DNA of 64,000 nucleotides, taken from the NCBI GenBank assembly GCA_017617145.1, contig JAFZWX010000204.1, positions 71,252 through 135,251 on the forward strand, given 5' to 3'. Of this stretch, positions 1 to 8,540 are shown piece after piece. The notes under the pieces were generated by a model. That model was not told where the DNA came from and did not search any database. It saw nothing but the letters and a program-made list of their open reading frames with translations. Positions within the stretch are counted from its first letter, which is position 1. Each line of letters starts with the position of its first letter. The stretch comes from Treponema sp. (GTDB taxonomy: Bacteria > Spirochaetota > Spirochaetia > Treponematales > Treponemataceae). The translations under genes were made by a program, and so were the position numbers.

Positions 1-1180
1 TCCCTGAAAATCTATTGCAAAGCTCAGCTAATTCTTTTTCCAGGGTAATTTCACCTTGACCTGCTATAATAAATTTGACACTTTCATAATTATTCAAGAT
101 CGCCGGAATTGCTTTTATTAAAACAGAAATTCCTTTTTGATTTGTAATGCGTCCATGGTATGAAATAAAAATCTGATTTTTCTTTTCTTGTGGACGAACA
201 TTTATTTTACCATAAGTTTTTACGCCTTCAATCTGCGAATATTGAATCTGCTCTACGCAATAATCGCGGCATTTAAATTTACCTTCAAGTTCCCCTGCTT
301 CGGGATTAAATTCAAAAGGCAAATGCGATTCTTTTATATTTGTCGGATCATAGCGTTCAAAATCAATTCCGTTTGTAATTCCTTTTATATTTGTGTAGCG
401 GTTAAAGAAAATTGGACTTAATCCTTCGGTTTCAGAAATATTAAAAGGATCTATAAGTTCTTTTGCATAATGTTTAGAAACTGTTGTAATATGAGCACCT
501 GAATTTGCCGCCAGAAGAAATGGTTCAACTTTAAAATCATTTAATGCACCCGAAAGTTCCGGTTCTGATAAACCTGTATACCAGGCTGCTTCTCCAATGC
601 TCGAAAAATTGTGATGATATGCAGGACCCGCATTGTGAATTGTAACTACAAAAGCAGTTTTTTGAAAAACAGGAAGCTTACTTGCAAAGCATGGAACAAG
701 GGAACAGGAAGCATCCTGACAATGAATAATATCCGGTAAATCTTTTTTAGAAACACAATTACCATAGGAACTTACAGCTTTGCAAAAAAGTGAATCCATA
801 AAAGGTGTATCTTTGTGACCAAAACCTTTTACAAAATCGGGATTTTTTTCCTGTTCTGCTGCAGTATATGTATAAACAGCTTCTTTTTCTTCAAAACAAG
901 GATGATGAACAAATACAACATTAAAATCACCCTGTGTACAGACTGCTTTTTTATAAGCTACACTCTCCTCTTTTCCACACATTGGAATTTTTATAACTGC
1001 TGCTTCTTTCTTTTGAATATCCTTTAGAATTTCAAGCGAAGTACATTTGAAAAAAGGAATAAATAAAGTTACAGAATGTCCTGCAAGCGAAAGTTCCTTA
1101 CACAAAGAAAAAGACACATTTTTTACACCACCGGCTTCGGCAATACCGGCACATTCCATGCTTACAATCCAGAATTTCAT
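1..1180 (-). CDS. Glycogen/starch synthase-like glycosyltransferase (GT5), partial at left edge
   Basis: The reading frame starts at ATG 1180 and stays open to base 1, so about 393 N-terminal residues are visible and the C-terminus lies outside the window. The N-terminal Rossmann half begins MKFWIVSMECAGIAEAGG, which aligns with the glycogen synthase pattern SExxPxxKxGG. Later segments VVTIHNAGPAYHH and KGITNGIDFERYDP match the catalytic N-domain and the NGID motif of GT5 enzymes, and ISYHGRITNQKGISVL opens the C-domain. Known GT5 enzymes build alpha-1,4-glucan from ADP- or UDP-glucose in the cytoplasm. The Lys of the KxGG donor loop is Glu here, so donor preference may differ. Its ATG overlaps the TGA of the upstream gene by 4 nt (1177-1180), implying coupled translation. 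The family call is firm; the exact substrate is not. Confidence 0.8.
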   Translation of the reverse strand, partial: MKFWIVSMECAGIAEAGGVKNVSFSLCKELSLAGHSVTLFIPFFKCTSLEILKDIQKKEAAVIKIPMCGKEESVAYKKAVCTQGDFNVVFVHHPCFEEKEAVYTYTAAEQEKNPDFVKGFGHKDTPFMDSLFCKAVSSYGNCVSKKDLPDIIHCQDASCSLVPCFASKLPVFQKTAFVVTIHNAGPAYHHNFSSIGEAAWYTGLSEPELSGALNDFKVEPFLLAANSGAHITTVSKHYAKELIDPFNISETEGLSPIFFNRYTNIKGITNGIDFERYDPTNIKESHLPFEFNPEAGELEGKFKCRDYCVEQIQYSQIEGVKTYGKINVRPQEKKNQIFISYHGRITNQKGISVLIKAIPAILNNYESVKFIIAGQGEITLEKELAELCNRFSG

Positions 1181-1749
1181 AAAACTGCCTCGCTGGAATT
1201 AAAGGTATAATCGGTTATTGCAAGTACATTTATATCAAAATCAGGATAATCTTTGTAAAAAGCAATTGCACTTACCAGTTCCGAAATTGTTACGCTTTGA
1301 GGAGAAAAATAAGGTGTTTGATAAAACTTTGTAATAAGATAATCAGCGGCTCGTTGTGCAAGATATGAAGCAACACCTTCAAGATAGCTTTCAAAATCTT
1401 CCTGATTGGAAATTTTATTATCCTGCAAAAGGTCTGCAATTAGTTCTGGTTCATACGAAAGCGAAATCTGAAATGTAAAAGAAAAATCACCAGAACCACG
1501 CTTGCCCGAAATTGTTTTTGTTCCGTTATACGGCTTATATTCAAATTTTTCAATCTGTGCATTTGTTGGAATTAAAAATTCTTTATGCCAGGAAAAATGA
1601 CCGGGAATAATAATTTTACTGCTTATACCGCTTGTCTTTGACTGTACAATACCAATGCTTCCAGGTTTTACCTTGATTTGAGTCCATCCAACAAAAAAAA
1701 CAAAAGCGCCAAAAATCAAAATAATTAAAAAGCCAATAAAGTTTTTCAT
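1177..1749 (-). CDS. Small SPFH/band-7-like membrane-anchored protein
   Basis: The protein has 190 residues. ATG 1749 is chosen because AGGGG lies about 7 nt upstream; an in-frame start further upstream would add 11 residues and place this SD inside the gene. Residues 1-22 form one hydrophobic signal-anchor (MKNFIGFLIILIFGAFVFFVG). The segment KVKPGSIGIVQSKTSG followed by IIIPGHFSWHKEF resembles the first strands of SPFH/prohibitin domains (a proline-glycine turn, then G-V/I, then PG). The rest is a soluble domain of about 150 residues. A role in membrane scaffolding would fit the family, but the similarity is judged by eye and no partner is evident. It is translationally coupled to the glycogen-synthase-like gene. 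Confidence 0.55.
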   Translation of the reverse strand: MKNFIGFLIILIFGAFVFFVGWTQIKVKPGSIGIVQSKTSGISSKIIIPGHFSWHKEFLIPTNAQIEKFEYKPYNGTKTISGKRGSGDFSFTFQISLSYEPELIADLLQDNKISNQEDFESYLEGVASYLAQRAADYLITKFYQTPYFSPQSVTISELVSAIAFYKDYPDFDINVLAITDYTFNSSEAVL

Positions 1750-1823
1750 TAAAAATCCCCTGGATTTTAAATATCTTTGCAATAAAAATTAAATTACAGT
1801 AATATTATAACAACAGGAACTTT

Positions 1824-2222
1824 ATGACTCAAGAGAATCAGGCATTGTCTGCTCAAGAAAATCAGAAAACCTCAAAAAAGAAACGTGTATTTCCTTATGC
1901 AATTTTAGGAAAGCTTACGCGTAATTCTATAATTTTAGATTTTCTTATCTGCCTGTTGCTGTTTGCTTTGTATTTGATTGGAAATTTTCAGGCATTTACA
2001 GACAACACACAACTTAGGATTCTTGTAGTATTAAGCATAACTGCAGCGGCTTTATGTATACTTTCCTTTCTGGGAATTGTTGTTGAAGTTGTTTTTGTTT
2101 TTATGAAAGGTCGTAAAACTCCTGCATTTTTTTCAATGATTTTTTATTTCTTTACGCTGATTATTGGCATTGGTTTAATAGGATTTGCTACCGTCATTCG
2201 AAGGATTTCAATCGGGATATGA
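1824..2222 (+). CDS. Small integral membrane protein of unknown function
   Basis: This 132-residue protein has a polar Lys-rich N-terminus (residues 1-25) and three or four hydrophobic segments (about 39-57, 66-92, 103-125), ending in a short basic tail. AGGAA lies 5 nt before the ATG. Its last four bases ATGA (2219-2222) are also the start of the CCA-adding enzyme, so the two are cotranscribed. No family is recognised. The coupling gives no functional clue beyond housekeeping context. Confidence 0.6.
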   Translation: MTQENQALSAQENQKTSKKKRVFPYAILGKLTRNSIILDFLICLLLFALYLIGNFQAFTDNTQLRILVVLSITAAALCILSFLGIVVEVVFVFMKGRKTPAFFSMIFYFFTLIIGIGLIGFATVIRRISIGI

Positions 2223-3583
2223 AAATAAAAATTGAACCTGTTCTAAAAGATTTTTATTCTCATTTTGAAGCGGCTGGTTTTAAAGCTTACCTTGTTGGCG
2301 GTGCTGTGCGTGATATTTTTCTTCATAAAAAACCGCATGATTTTGATGTTGCAACTAACGCTGCTCCACAGGATGTAATGAAACTTTTTAAAGTTGTTAT
2401 TCCTACAGGTTTTGAACATGGAACAGTTACTGTTCATTTTAAACGATTAGAAATTGAAGTTACAACATTCAGAACAGAAAGCGGTTATTCCGACGGAAGA
2501 CATCCAGACAGCGTAAATTACGCAGCAACAATTGAAGAAGACCTTGCACGACGTGATTTTACGATAAATGCGATTGCAGCCGATTTGAAAAATGGAAAAA
2601 TTGTTGACCCTTTTGCCGGTAGACGTGATATTAAAAAAAAGATAATCCGTACAGTTGGTAAAGCTCATGAACGATTTATGGAAGACGGATTAAGGCCTGT
2701 GCGTTGCATTCGGTTTGCCTGTAAATTAGGATTTAGTATAGAAAAGTGTACATTCTCAGAACTTTCCGAGCAGAATGTTCAAAAAAAGATTTCATCTATT
2801 TCCATTGAACGCTTTCGTGATGAGTTTGAAAAAATCCTTACCTGTGAAAAACCTTCTATTGGCTTAAAGCTTTTGGAAGAAACTGAAATTATAAAACTTT
2901 TTATTCCGGAACTTCTGCAAGGACGAGGATGTGTTCAATCAGATGAGCGCGGTTTTCACGATTTTGATGTACTTGATCATTTATATTATGCGTGTGATGG
3001 AGCTCCTTCTGAAAAACTTAATGTACGACTCGCTGCCCTATTTCATGATATTGCAAAACCTGCAACAAAAAAAATTATTGATGGAAATATCACTTTTTAT
3101 AATCATGAAAAAATTGGTGCTAAGCTTACACAAGAAATTTTAATGCGTCTTAAATTTCCTAATGCAGTAATTGATGATGTTTGTCATTTAATAAATGAGC
3201 ACATGTTTAATTATACGCCAGACTGGACTGTACCTGCTGTAAGAAGATTTATTATCCGCGTAGGACAAGAGAATCTGGATAATTTGTTTGATCTGCGTAT
3301 TGCCGATATGTACGGAATGCATAATCATAAAATTGATTATAAATACAGTACAGCAATTGCGCTTCTTGTTGAATTAAAAGACCGTATAACAGTTGAACTT
3401 GAAAAAAAGAATGCACTTAGTCTTAAGGATTTGGCAATCAACGGAAATGATTTAATTAAAGCAGGAATTCCTTCAGGTAAAAAATTGGGTTTTATTTTGA
3501 ATCATCTGCTTGATTGCGTAATTGATGATCCGGCAATGAATACTAAAGAAAAATTGATGGAAGTTGCAAAGAAAATAAAATAA
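2219..3583 (+). CDS. cca: CCA tRNA nucleotidyltransferase with HD domain
   Basis: The 454-residue protein adds or repairs the 3' CCA of tRNAs, using CTP and ATP. The head domain shows LVGGAVRDIFL and DFDVATNAAP (the GG motif and metal-binding DxD), then RRDFTINAIA, which is typical of class II CCA/poly(A) polymerases. The neck follows with RPVRCIRFACKLGF. The C-terminal half carries an HD phosphohydrolase signature, LAALFHDIAKP, with H276 and D277; many bacterial enzymes use this to process 2',3'-cyclic ends. Length is normal for the HD-containing subclass. A poly(A) polymerase role cannot be excluded, but the pattern fits CCA addition best. It overlaps the small membrane protein gene by 4 nt. 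Confidence 0.9.
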   Translation: MKIKIEPVLKDFYSHFEAAGFKAYLVGGAVRDIFLHKKPHDFDVATNAAPQDVMKLFKVVIPTGFEHGTVTVHFKRLEIEVTTFRTESGYSDGRHPDSVNYAATIEEDLARRDFTINAIAADLKNGKIVDPFAGRRDIKKKIIRTVGKAHERFMEDGLRPVRCIRFACKLGFSIEKCTFSELSEQNVQKKISSISIERFRDEFEKILTCEKPSIGLKLLEETEIIKLFIPELLQGRGCVQSDERGFHDFDVLDHLYYACDGAPSEKLNVRLAALFHDIAKPATKKIIDGNITFYNHEKIGAKLTQEILMRLKFPNAVIDDVCHLINEHMFNYTPDWTVPAVRRFIIRVGQENLDNLFDLRIADMYGMHNHKIDYKYSTAIALLVELKDRITVELEKKNALSLKDLAINGNDLIKAGIPSGKKLGFILNHLLDCVIDDPAMNTKEKLMEVAKKIK

Positions 3584-3591
3584 AACATATA

Positions 3592-3665
3592 GAGCCAAAG
3601 ATTTACTGCCCACGGACAAACGGGGCGAAAAGGATGTTTGTCCGCGTTCAGTAAATCTTTGGCTC
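3592..3665. terminator. Bidirectional hairpin between cca and trpS
   Basis: Perfect 17-bp arms GAGCCAAAGATTTACTG (3592-3608) and their complement (3649-3665) enclose a 4x4 mismatch and a second 9-bp stem, CGGACAAAC (3613-3621) with GTTTGTCCG (3636-3644). The loop is GGGGCGAAAAGGAT. The element lies between two convergent genes, so it most likely stops transcription from both sides. It lacks a long U-tract, so part of its role may be mRNA 3'-end protection. Confidence 0.75.
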
Positions 3666-3676
3666 AATGTCTTTTT

Positions 3677-4777
3677 CTATATTACCATATTCATTACACT
3701 TCTAACTTCTTCGAGTGTCTTAATACCAATTTCGCGGGCACGTTCGGCACCTGTTAGCAATACTTTTCTGATATATTCAGGGTCGGCTTCAAGGCGGGCA
3801 CGTTCGGCGCGCAATGGACGAAGCTTTTCATTAAGTGCAACAGTAAGTTCGTTCTTGAGTGCTCCACCACCACCATCACCAATTCGAGCTGCAATTGCTG
3901 TTGGTTCTTCACCAGTACAAAGAGAAATGAGCATAAGAAGATTCGAAACTTCAGGACGGTTAATAGGATCATAAGTAATATTGCGGTCCTGGTCGGTTTT
4001 TGCTTTTTTAATGAGCTTTGCAGTTTCATCTTCAGTTGCGCTCAGCATTACAGCATTTCCACGACTCTTTGACATTTTCTGACTTCCGTCCAAACCAAGA
4101 ATCATTGGAGTTTTAGAAAGAAGTGCCTGTGGTTCCGGGAATACAGGTTCTTTGCCGGCATCAAGACAGAATTTTTTGTTGAAACGGCTTGCAATTGTAC
4201 GTGTCATTTCAAGATGTGGGAGCTGATCTTTTCCAACAGGAACAACGTTTCCTTTGCAGAATAAAATATCACAAGCCTGGTGCACTGGATACGTATACAT
4301 ACCGGCATTTACATTTTTAAGACCGGCACTTTCAATTTCTTCTTTTACAGTAGGATTACGCGAAAGTTCAGCATTTGAAACAAGTGTCAAAAACGGAATC
4401 ATCAGCTGGTTGCATTCAGGAACATAGCTGTGCGGATAGATGATTACATCCTGCTTGTCCGGATTAATACCAGCTGCAAGATAATCAATTACAAGCTGCT
4501 TTGTATTCTGACTTATTTCCTGGTAGGCATCATGATCTGTAAGAACCTGATAGTCTGCAATAAGAATCATTGTAGGAACACCTATATTTGCAAGGCGCAC
4601 ACGGTTTTGAAGTGAACCAAAATAATGCCCGATATGAAGACGACCAGTAGGACGATCCCCTGTAAGCACACGATAAGCTTTTGGATTTTTTGTAAGATCC
4701 TCTTCTATTTTTTTACTGCGTTCAAGAGCAGCCTCAAAGCTTTTATTTATGTCAGTGTATTGAATTTCTTCGCTCAT
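3677..4777 (-). CDS. trpS: Tryptophanyl-tRNA synthetase
   Basis: The 366-residue class I aminoacyl-tRNA synthetase charges tRNA-Trp with tryptophan. The HIGH signature appears as GRLHIGHYFGSL (about residues 45-56) and the KMSKS loop as QKMSKSRGN in the middle of the protein. Tryptophan-pocket context such as YPVHQACDIL and VPVGKDQLPHLE is also visible, as expected for bacterial TrpRS. About 30 extra residues precede the catalytic fold. AGAGGAAA lies just before ATG 4777. The gene has its own consensus promoter (4806-4834) and ends at the hairpin shared with cca. Confidence 0.95.
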   Translation of the reverse strand: MSEEIQYTDINKSFEAALERSKKIEEDLTKNPKAYRVLTGDRPTGRLHIGHYFGSLQNRVRLANIGVPTMILIADYQVLTDHDAYQEISQNTKQLVIDYLAAGINPDKQDVIIYPHSYVPECNQLMIPFLTLVSNAELSRNPTVKEEIESAGLKNVNAGMYTYPVHQACDILFCKGNVVPVGKDQLPHLEMTRTIASRFNKKFCLDAGKEPVFPEPQALLSKTPMILGLDGSQKMSKSRGNAVMLSATEDETAKLIKKAKTDQDRNITYDPINRPEVSNLLMLISLCTGEEPTAIAARIGDGGGGALKNELTVALNEKLRPLRAERARLEADPEYIRKVLLTGAERAREIGIKTLEEVRSVMNMVI

Positions 4778-4805
4778 AGTTTCCTCTTATTTTTTAAGAT
4801 GTTTT

Positions 4806-4834
4806 ATTATAATAATTATTGATATAGGTGTCAA
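4806..4834 (-). promoter_or_regulatory. Consensus sigma-70 promoter of trpS
   Basis: On the minus strand a perfect TTGACA (4834-4829) is separated by exactly 17 nt from a perfect TATAAT (4811-4806). The predicted start is near 4799 and gives a leader of about 22 nt with an AGAGGAAA ribosome site. No attenuator or T-box is visible in so short a leader. Confidence 0.85.
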
Positions 4835-4880
4835 AAGGGAATTGAATTGAATATAAATAGTTTATTCCATGAAATATATA

Positions 4881-4909
4881 TTGAATCAAAATCGTACTTA
4901 TAATAAAAT
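4881..4909 (+). promoter_or_regulatory. Promoter giving a probable leaderless DUF4869 transcript
   Basis: TTGAAT (4881-4886), a 17-nt spacer and TAAAAT (4904-4909) precede ATG 4917 by only 7 nt, so transcription should begin at or next to the start codon. No Shine-Dalgarno is present. The promoter lies downstream of the longer alternative start at 4869, which argues against that start. Confidence 0.6.
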
Positions 4910-4916
4910 ATTAATA

Positions 4917-5372
4917 ATGTTGCAAATTCAATATGGCAATATGCCAAATGAAATTTATAATACCTCAGTTTATTTTAATAACTCTTATCTTGATTCCTGG
5001 ATAACAAACCCTCTGTCAAAAGAAATAATAAAAAAAATTGATAAAGCAGAAGTTTTAAGCTCTCAAGCAGTTGACAGTAAAGCATTAGGTGTAATTCCAA
5101 TTACTCAAATTTCGGGAGGTACAAAAACCTTACTTCTTATCTTAAATGAGCCTGAAAAAGTTTTTAATGCTTCTACCTGTGGAAATAATTGTGCTAAATA
5201 CATTCTTAAAATAGCAGATTCTTTAGATAAAGATGTTACAATTACACTTCATCATCTTATGGATTTTGGAAACGGAACTTTTGAAATAAAAATTCTTAAT
5301 TCTGGCATTATTGTTCATAACATGAAAGAGCTTGTTTTAAATTCCCTGGATTTTATTACACCGGAGGACTAA
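4917..5372 (+). CDS. DUF4869 family protein
   Basis: The chosen start gives 151 residues beginning MLQIQYGNMPNEIYNT, which matches the usual N-terminus of DUF4869 proteins as I know them. An in-frame ATG at 4869 would add 16 residues but lies upstream of the likely promoter. Family-like blocks are SYLDSWITNPLSKEIIKKID, then a GxPxTxxSGGxKTLLL-type segment, then FNASTCGNNCAKYIL and a C-terminal LHHLMDFGNGTFEIKIL. Function is unknown. DUF4869 genes usually sit directly before a small AAA-type ATPase gene. Here the stop codon abuts the ATG of such a gene, which is truncated. The pair may be a decaying accessory module of the defence or toxin-antitoxin kind; that is inference. Confidence 0.7.
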   Translation: MLQIQYGNMPNEIYNTSVYFNNSYLDSWITNPLSKEIIKKIDKAEVLSSQAVDSKALGVIPITQISGGTKTLLLILNEPEKVFNASTCGNNCAKYILKIADSLDKDVTITLHHLMDFGNGTFEIKILNSGIIVHNMKELVLNSLDFITPED

Positions 5373-5702
5373 ATGAAAGGTTCTTATGAAGTTGTAGTAA
5401 AAAATCGACGTATTCAATATAAATTTACAATTTCCAGGAATATCACAATTTTAAAAGATGATAGTGCCACTGGCAAAACAACACTTATAGATATGATTCA
5501 AGCATATCAAAATGATTCTGATTACAGTGGCGTTTCTATTACAAGTACTTGCCCTTGTTTTGTTTTAACTTCAAACAATTGGGAATTAAATCTTTCTGCA
5601 ATACATAATAGTTTGGAATATTCAAAAAAGAAATTAAATGATGCATATCTTCAAGATAATGAGATTAAAGCTATTATTAAGAATGTGCCAAAAATATTTT
5701 AA
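5373..5702 (+). CDS. Truncated AAA-type ATPase (DUF4869 partner), probably a gene remnant
   Basis: This 109-residue product begins MKGSYEVVVKNRRIQYKF, with a P-loop at residues 29-36 (DDSATGKT) followed by TLIDMI. The first Walker A glycine is Asp. Relatives next to DUF4869 genes are, to my knowledge, over 200 residues long, with a Walker B region after the part seen here. In this copy similarity seems to stop near NWELNLS (about residue 70), and an unrelated Lys/Asn-rich tail ends at 5702, only 14 nt before the next gene. No Walker B, sensor or C-terminal part is present. GGAGG precedes the ATG, so it may still be translated, but ATPase activity is unlikely. Confidence 0.6.
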   Translation: MKGSYEVVVKNRRIQYKFTISRNITILKDDSATGKTTLIDMIQAYQNDSDYSGVSITSTCPCFVLTSNNWELNLSAIHNSLEYSKKKLNDAYLQDNEIKAIIKNVPKIF

Positions 5703-5716
5703 TAAAGGAAAGAACA

Positions 5717-7423
5717 TTGAAATCAAAGTTTATTAACAAAAATACGTTCTTGTTGTTTTTTTTATTTATATTCAATTTTACTTATTCATATTCCCAGGAA
5801 TCTCTTAAGAGCACCGAAGAAGAATATTACGATTTTCTTTCGCTCCAGGGAATTGTTGAACGCCCTACCCTTGGTTACAGAACTTTGAGTGACAGTGTTT
5901 GGCAATTTACAAATAGCGAAGACGGCCAACAAAGCAATGAAAACATATGGAAAAACAATAACCTTGGCAGCTGGTTTACATTGTGGGAACCAGAAAATGC
6001 AGCAGACAATACCTTTGCCCGTGGTTTGAAACAAGGCCTTTTTGCAAAAGTTTATGGTCCGGTATGGTTCAACAGTTATAATACTGCAGCACCTTACGGG
6101 CAGAATGATGGGGCTTTGTGGCAAGGAAAAGGATATAATACTGCGTTGACTGCAGGGCTCAGGCTTGAAGGATATGGATTTGAAGTTACGTTTAAGCCGC
6201 AGGTGAGTTTTAGTGAGAATAGAGAGTTTGAATATATTAAACCAAATTATTCCGGTACTAATTATTCAGGAAAAGCCGAAACTTATGGTTATTACGGAGT
6301 TCCTAGTATAGATGCCCCACAACGGTTTGGAAATAAAGCTTTCTGGACTTTTGATTGGGGAGATTCTGAAGTTCGCTGGACATGGAATACTATAACATTA
6401 GGATTTGGCACGGAGACTATCTGGATTGGATCTGCACAACTTAATCCAATTATTCATTCAAACAATGCCGCAAGTTATCCTAAACTTGATATTGGACTTA
6501 GAAAAACACAAATGATTATGCCTCATTTTGGATGGGATTTGGGTGAGATTGAAGGACGTGTCTGGTGGGGAAAACTTTCTGAAAGTGAATGGTTTGATAA
6601 TGATGAAACAAACAACAATAGTTTGATTACCGGACTTTCAGTATATTATAAAATGCCATTCGTGAAAGATTTTACAGTTGGTATGAATAGAACGATGTTG
6701 AGTAAATGGAATAATATTTCGCCTTATTCAACTTTGTTTTTTATACCAGGAATTTCAAGTCTCACCAGTGGTGGTGATGATGACAGTGATCAAAGATTTT
6801 CATTAACATTTGATTATCTTAATAAAGAAGTTGGCTGGGAAATGTATTTTGAATGGGCTAGGAATGATTTTAGTCCTTCTTTTGACACAATTTTACAATA
6901 CCCTTTTCATACACAAGCATGGACTTTTGGAACAAGAAAAATAATTAATTTACCGAAAAATCTTCAAGGCGAAATAATAATTGAAATTTCAAATCTTGAA
7001 AGTTCTGGAGATTATGATAAAAAATATAGTTATACTACAACTTTTTATGCTCATCATAAAATATTACAAGGATATTCAAATAAGGGGCAAATATTAGGTT
7101 CTGGATTTGGAACAGGCGGAAACAGTCAATTTTTAGGACTTATGTTATATTTCCAAAAAGGAAATGTTTTATTATTTGCACAAAGAAATAATCCGGATTT
7201 AGATTATTATAAACATGTAGATAAATTAGGTAGAGCAAGTTTAAATTATGCTTCTACAAATTTGGATTTTGGTTTTTCTTCGATTTATTATATATATTCC
7301 AATTTATCGTTTTATGGTAAATTTATTTTCGAAGATCAAATTAACCCTGTTACTTATATTGAATATGATTCTCAACACAGATATAACCCTATAATACAAT
7401 TAGAAATAAAATATTTGTTGTAA
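5717..7423 (+). CDS. Wzi-like capsule/polysaccharide-associated outer-membrane barrel protein
   Basis: The 568-residue protein starts at TTG 5717, preceded at a good distance by AAAGGAAAG. Residues 1-27 are a signal peptide (KNTFLLFFLFIFNFTYSYSQ). After a short helical region the rest alternates aromatic and polar residues as in a beta-barrel, with YGPVWFNSYNTAAPYGQNDG, WTWNTITLGFGTETIW and HNKILQ-like strands. The pattern and length fit the capsule-assembly Wzi family, whose E. coli member is an 18-stranded barrel that holds capsule at the surface. It runs convergently into the polysaccharide operon with a 1-nt gap between stop codons, so it probably serves that polymer. The Wzi call rests on visual similarity. 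Confidence 0.7.
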   Translation: MKSKFINKNTFLLFFLFIFNFTYSYSQESLKSTEEEYYDFLSLQGIVERPTLGYRTLSDSVWQFTNSEDGQQSNENIWKNNNLGSWFTLWEPENAADNTFARGLKQGLFAKVYGPVWFNSYNTAAPYGQNDGALWQGKGYNTALTAGLRLEGYGFEVTFKPQVSFSENREFEYIKPNYSGTNYSGKAETYGYYGVPSIDAPQRFGNKAFWTFDWGDSEVRWTWNTITLGFGTETIWIGSAQLNPIIHSNNAASYPKLDIGLRKTQMIMPHFGWDLGEIEGRVWWGKLSESEWFDNDETNNNSLITGLSVYYKMPFVKDFTVGMNRTMLSKWNNISPYSTLFFIPGISSLTSGGDDDSDQRFSLTFDYLNKEVGWEMYFEWARNDFSPSFDTILQYPFHTQAWTFGTRKIINLPKNLQGEIIIEISNLESSGDYDKKYSYTTTFYAHHKILQGYSNKGQILGSGFGTGGNSQFLGLMLYFQKGNVLLFAQRNNPDLDYYKHVDKLGRASLNYASTNLDFGFSSIYYIYSNLSFYGKFIFEDQINPVTYIEYDSQHRYNPIIQLEIKYLL

Positions 7424-7424
7424 T

Positions 7425-8540
7425 TTATTTATCCCAATCTTGAACACTACCGAATTCAAGAATATCTGCAATACGACGACATGCATTTCCATCACCATAA
7501 GGATTTACTGCATGTGCCATTTTATTATATTCTGATTCATTTTCAATTAATTTTTTAAATGAATTATAGATAGCTTCTTCATTTGTTCCTACCAGTTTTA
7601 ATGTACCAGCCTCTATGCCCTCTGGCCTTTCAGTTGTATCTCTCATAACTAAAACTGGTTTGCCTAATGCAGGAGCTTCTTCTTGTATACCTCCTGAATC
7701 TGTTAGTATTAAATATGATTTATTCATAAAGTTATGAAAATCAAGAACATCAAGAGGCTCTATTATTCTAATTTTATCATCTTTTTCAAATACTTTATTA
7801 GCGGCATCTCGTACAAGAGGATTCATATGAATAGGATATATTGCTTTAAGATCATTATGTTCATCAAGTACTCTTTTTATTGCTTTAAACATTCTGAGCA
7901 TTGGTTCACCCAAATTTTCCCTTCTATGAGCTGTAATAAGAATAAGTTTGTCATCTTTTATCCACTTTAATTCTGGATGATCATAATTTTTCTTTACTGT
8001 AGTCTTTAATGCATCAATAACAGTATTACCGGTTATAAAAATATTAGAAGGATTTTTCCCTTCTTTTATTAAATTATCACGGGCAAGTTTTGTAGGTGCA
8101 AAATTATATTGTGAAATAATAGATACAGCTTGCCTATTAAATTCTTCTGGATATGGAGAAAAAATATTATATGTTCTTAATCCGGCTTCAACATGCCCAA
8201 CAGGAATTTGTAGATAAAAACAAGCTAAAGCTGTAACAAACGTTGTACTGGTATCACCATGTACAAGCACAACATCTGGTTTTTCCTGTTCTAGCACATA
8301 TTTAACTTTTATTAATATATTATTTGTTATATCAAAAAGAGTTTGTTTATCTTTCATTATTTCTAAATTATAATTTGGTTCAACATTAAATATGTTTAAA
8401 ACCTGCTGTAACATTTGTTTATGCTGCCCTGTAACACAAACAATTGTCGAAAGATTTATTCTTGTTTTTAGTTCATTTACCAAAGGACACATTTTGATGG
8501 CTTCTGGACGTGTTCCAAAAACAACCATTATTTTTTTCAT
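7425..8540 (-). CDS. wecB: UDP-N-acetylglucosamine 2-epimerase (non-hydrolysing)
   Basis: The 371-residue enzyme interconverts UDP-GlcNAc and UDP-ManNAc in the cytoplasm, feeding ManNAc-type sugars to surface glycans. Diagnostic segments are VVFGTRPEAIKMCPLV at the N-terminus, VHGDTSTTF, GHVEAGLRTYN, TAHRRENLG and the UDP-binding SGGIQEEAPALGKPVLVMRDTTERPEG region. Length is typical for the bacterial non-hydrolysing form. It is the last gene of the minus-strand polysaccharide operon and its ATG overlaps the flippase stop by 4 nt. Confidence 0.93.
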   Translation of the reverse strand: MKKIMVVFGTRPEAIKMCPLVNELKTRINLSTIVCVTGQHKQMLQQVLNIFNVEPNYNLEIMKDKQTLFDITNNILIKVKYVLEQEKPDVVLVHGDTSTTFVTALACFYLQIPVGHVEAGLRTYNIFSPYPEEFNRQAVSIISQYNFAPTKLARDNLIKEGKNPSNIFITGNTVIDALKTTVKKNYDHPELKWIKDDKLILITAHRRENLGEPMLRMFKAIKRVLDEHNDLKAIYPIHMNPLVRDAANKVFEKDDKIRIIEPLDVLDFHNFMNKSYLILTDSGGIQEEAPALGKPVLVMRDTTERPEGIEAGTLKLVGTNEEAIYNSFKKLIENESEYNKMAHAVNPYGDGNACRRIADILEFGSVQDWDK

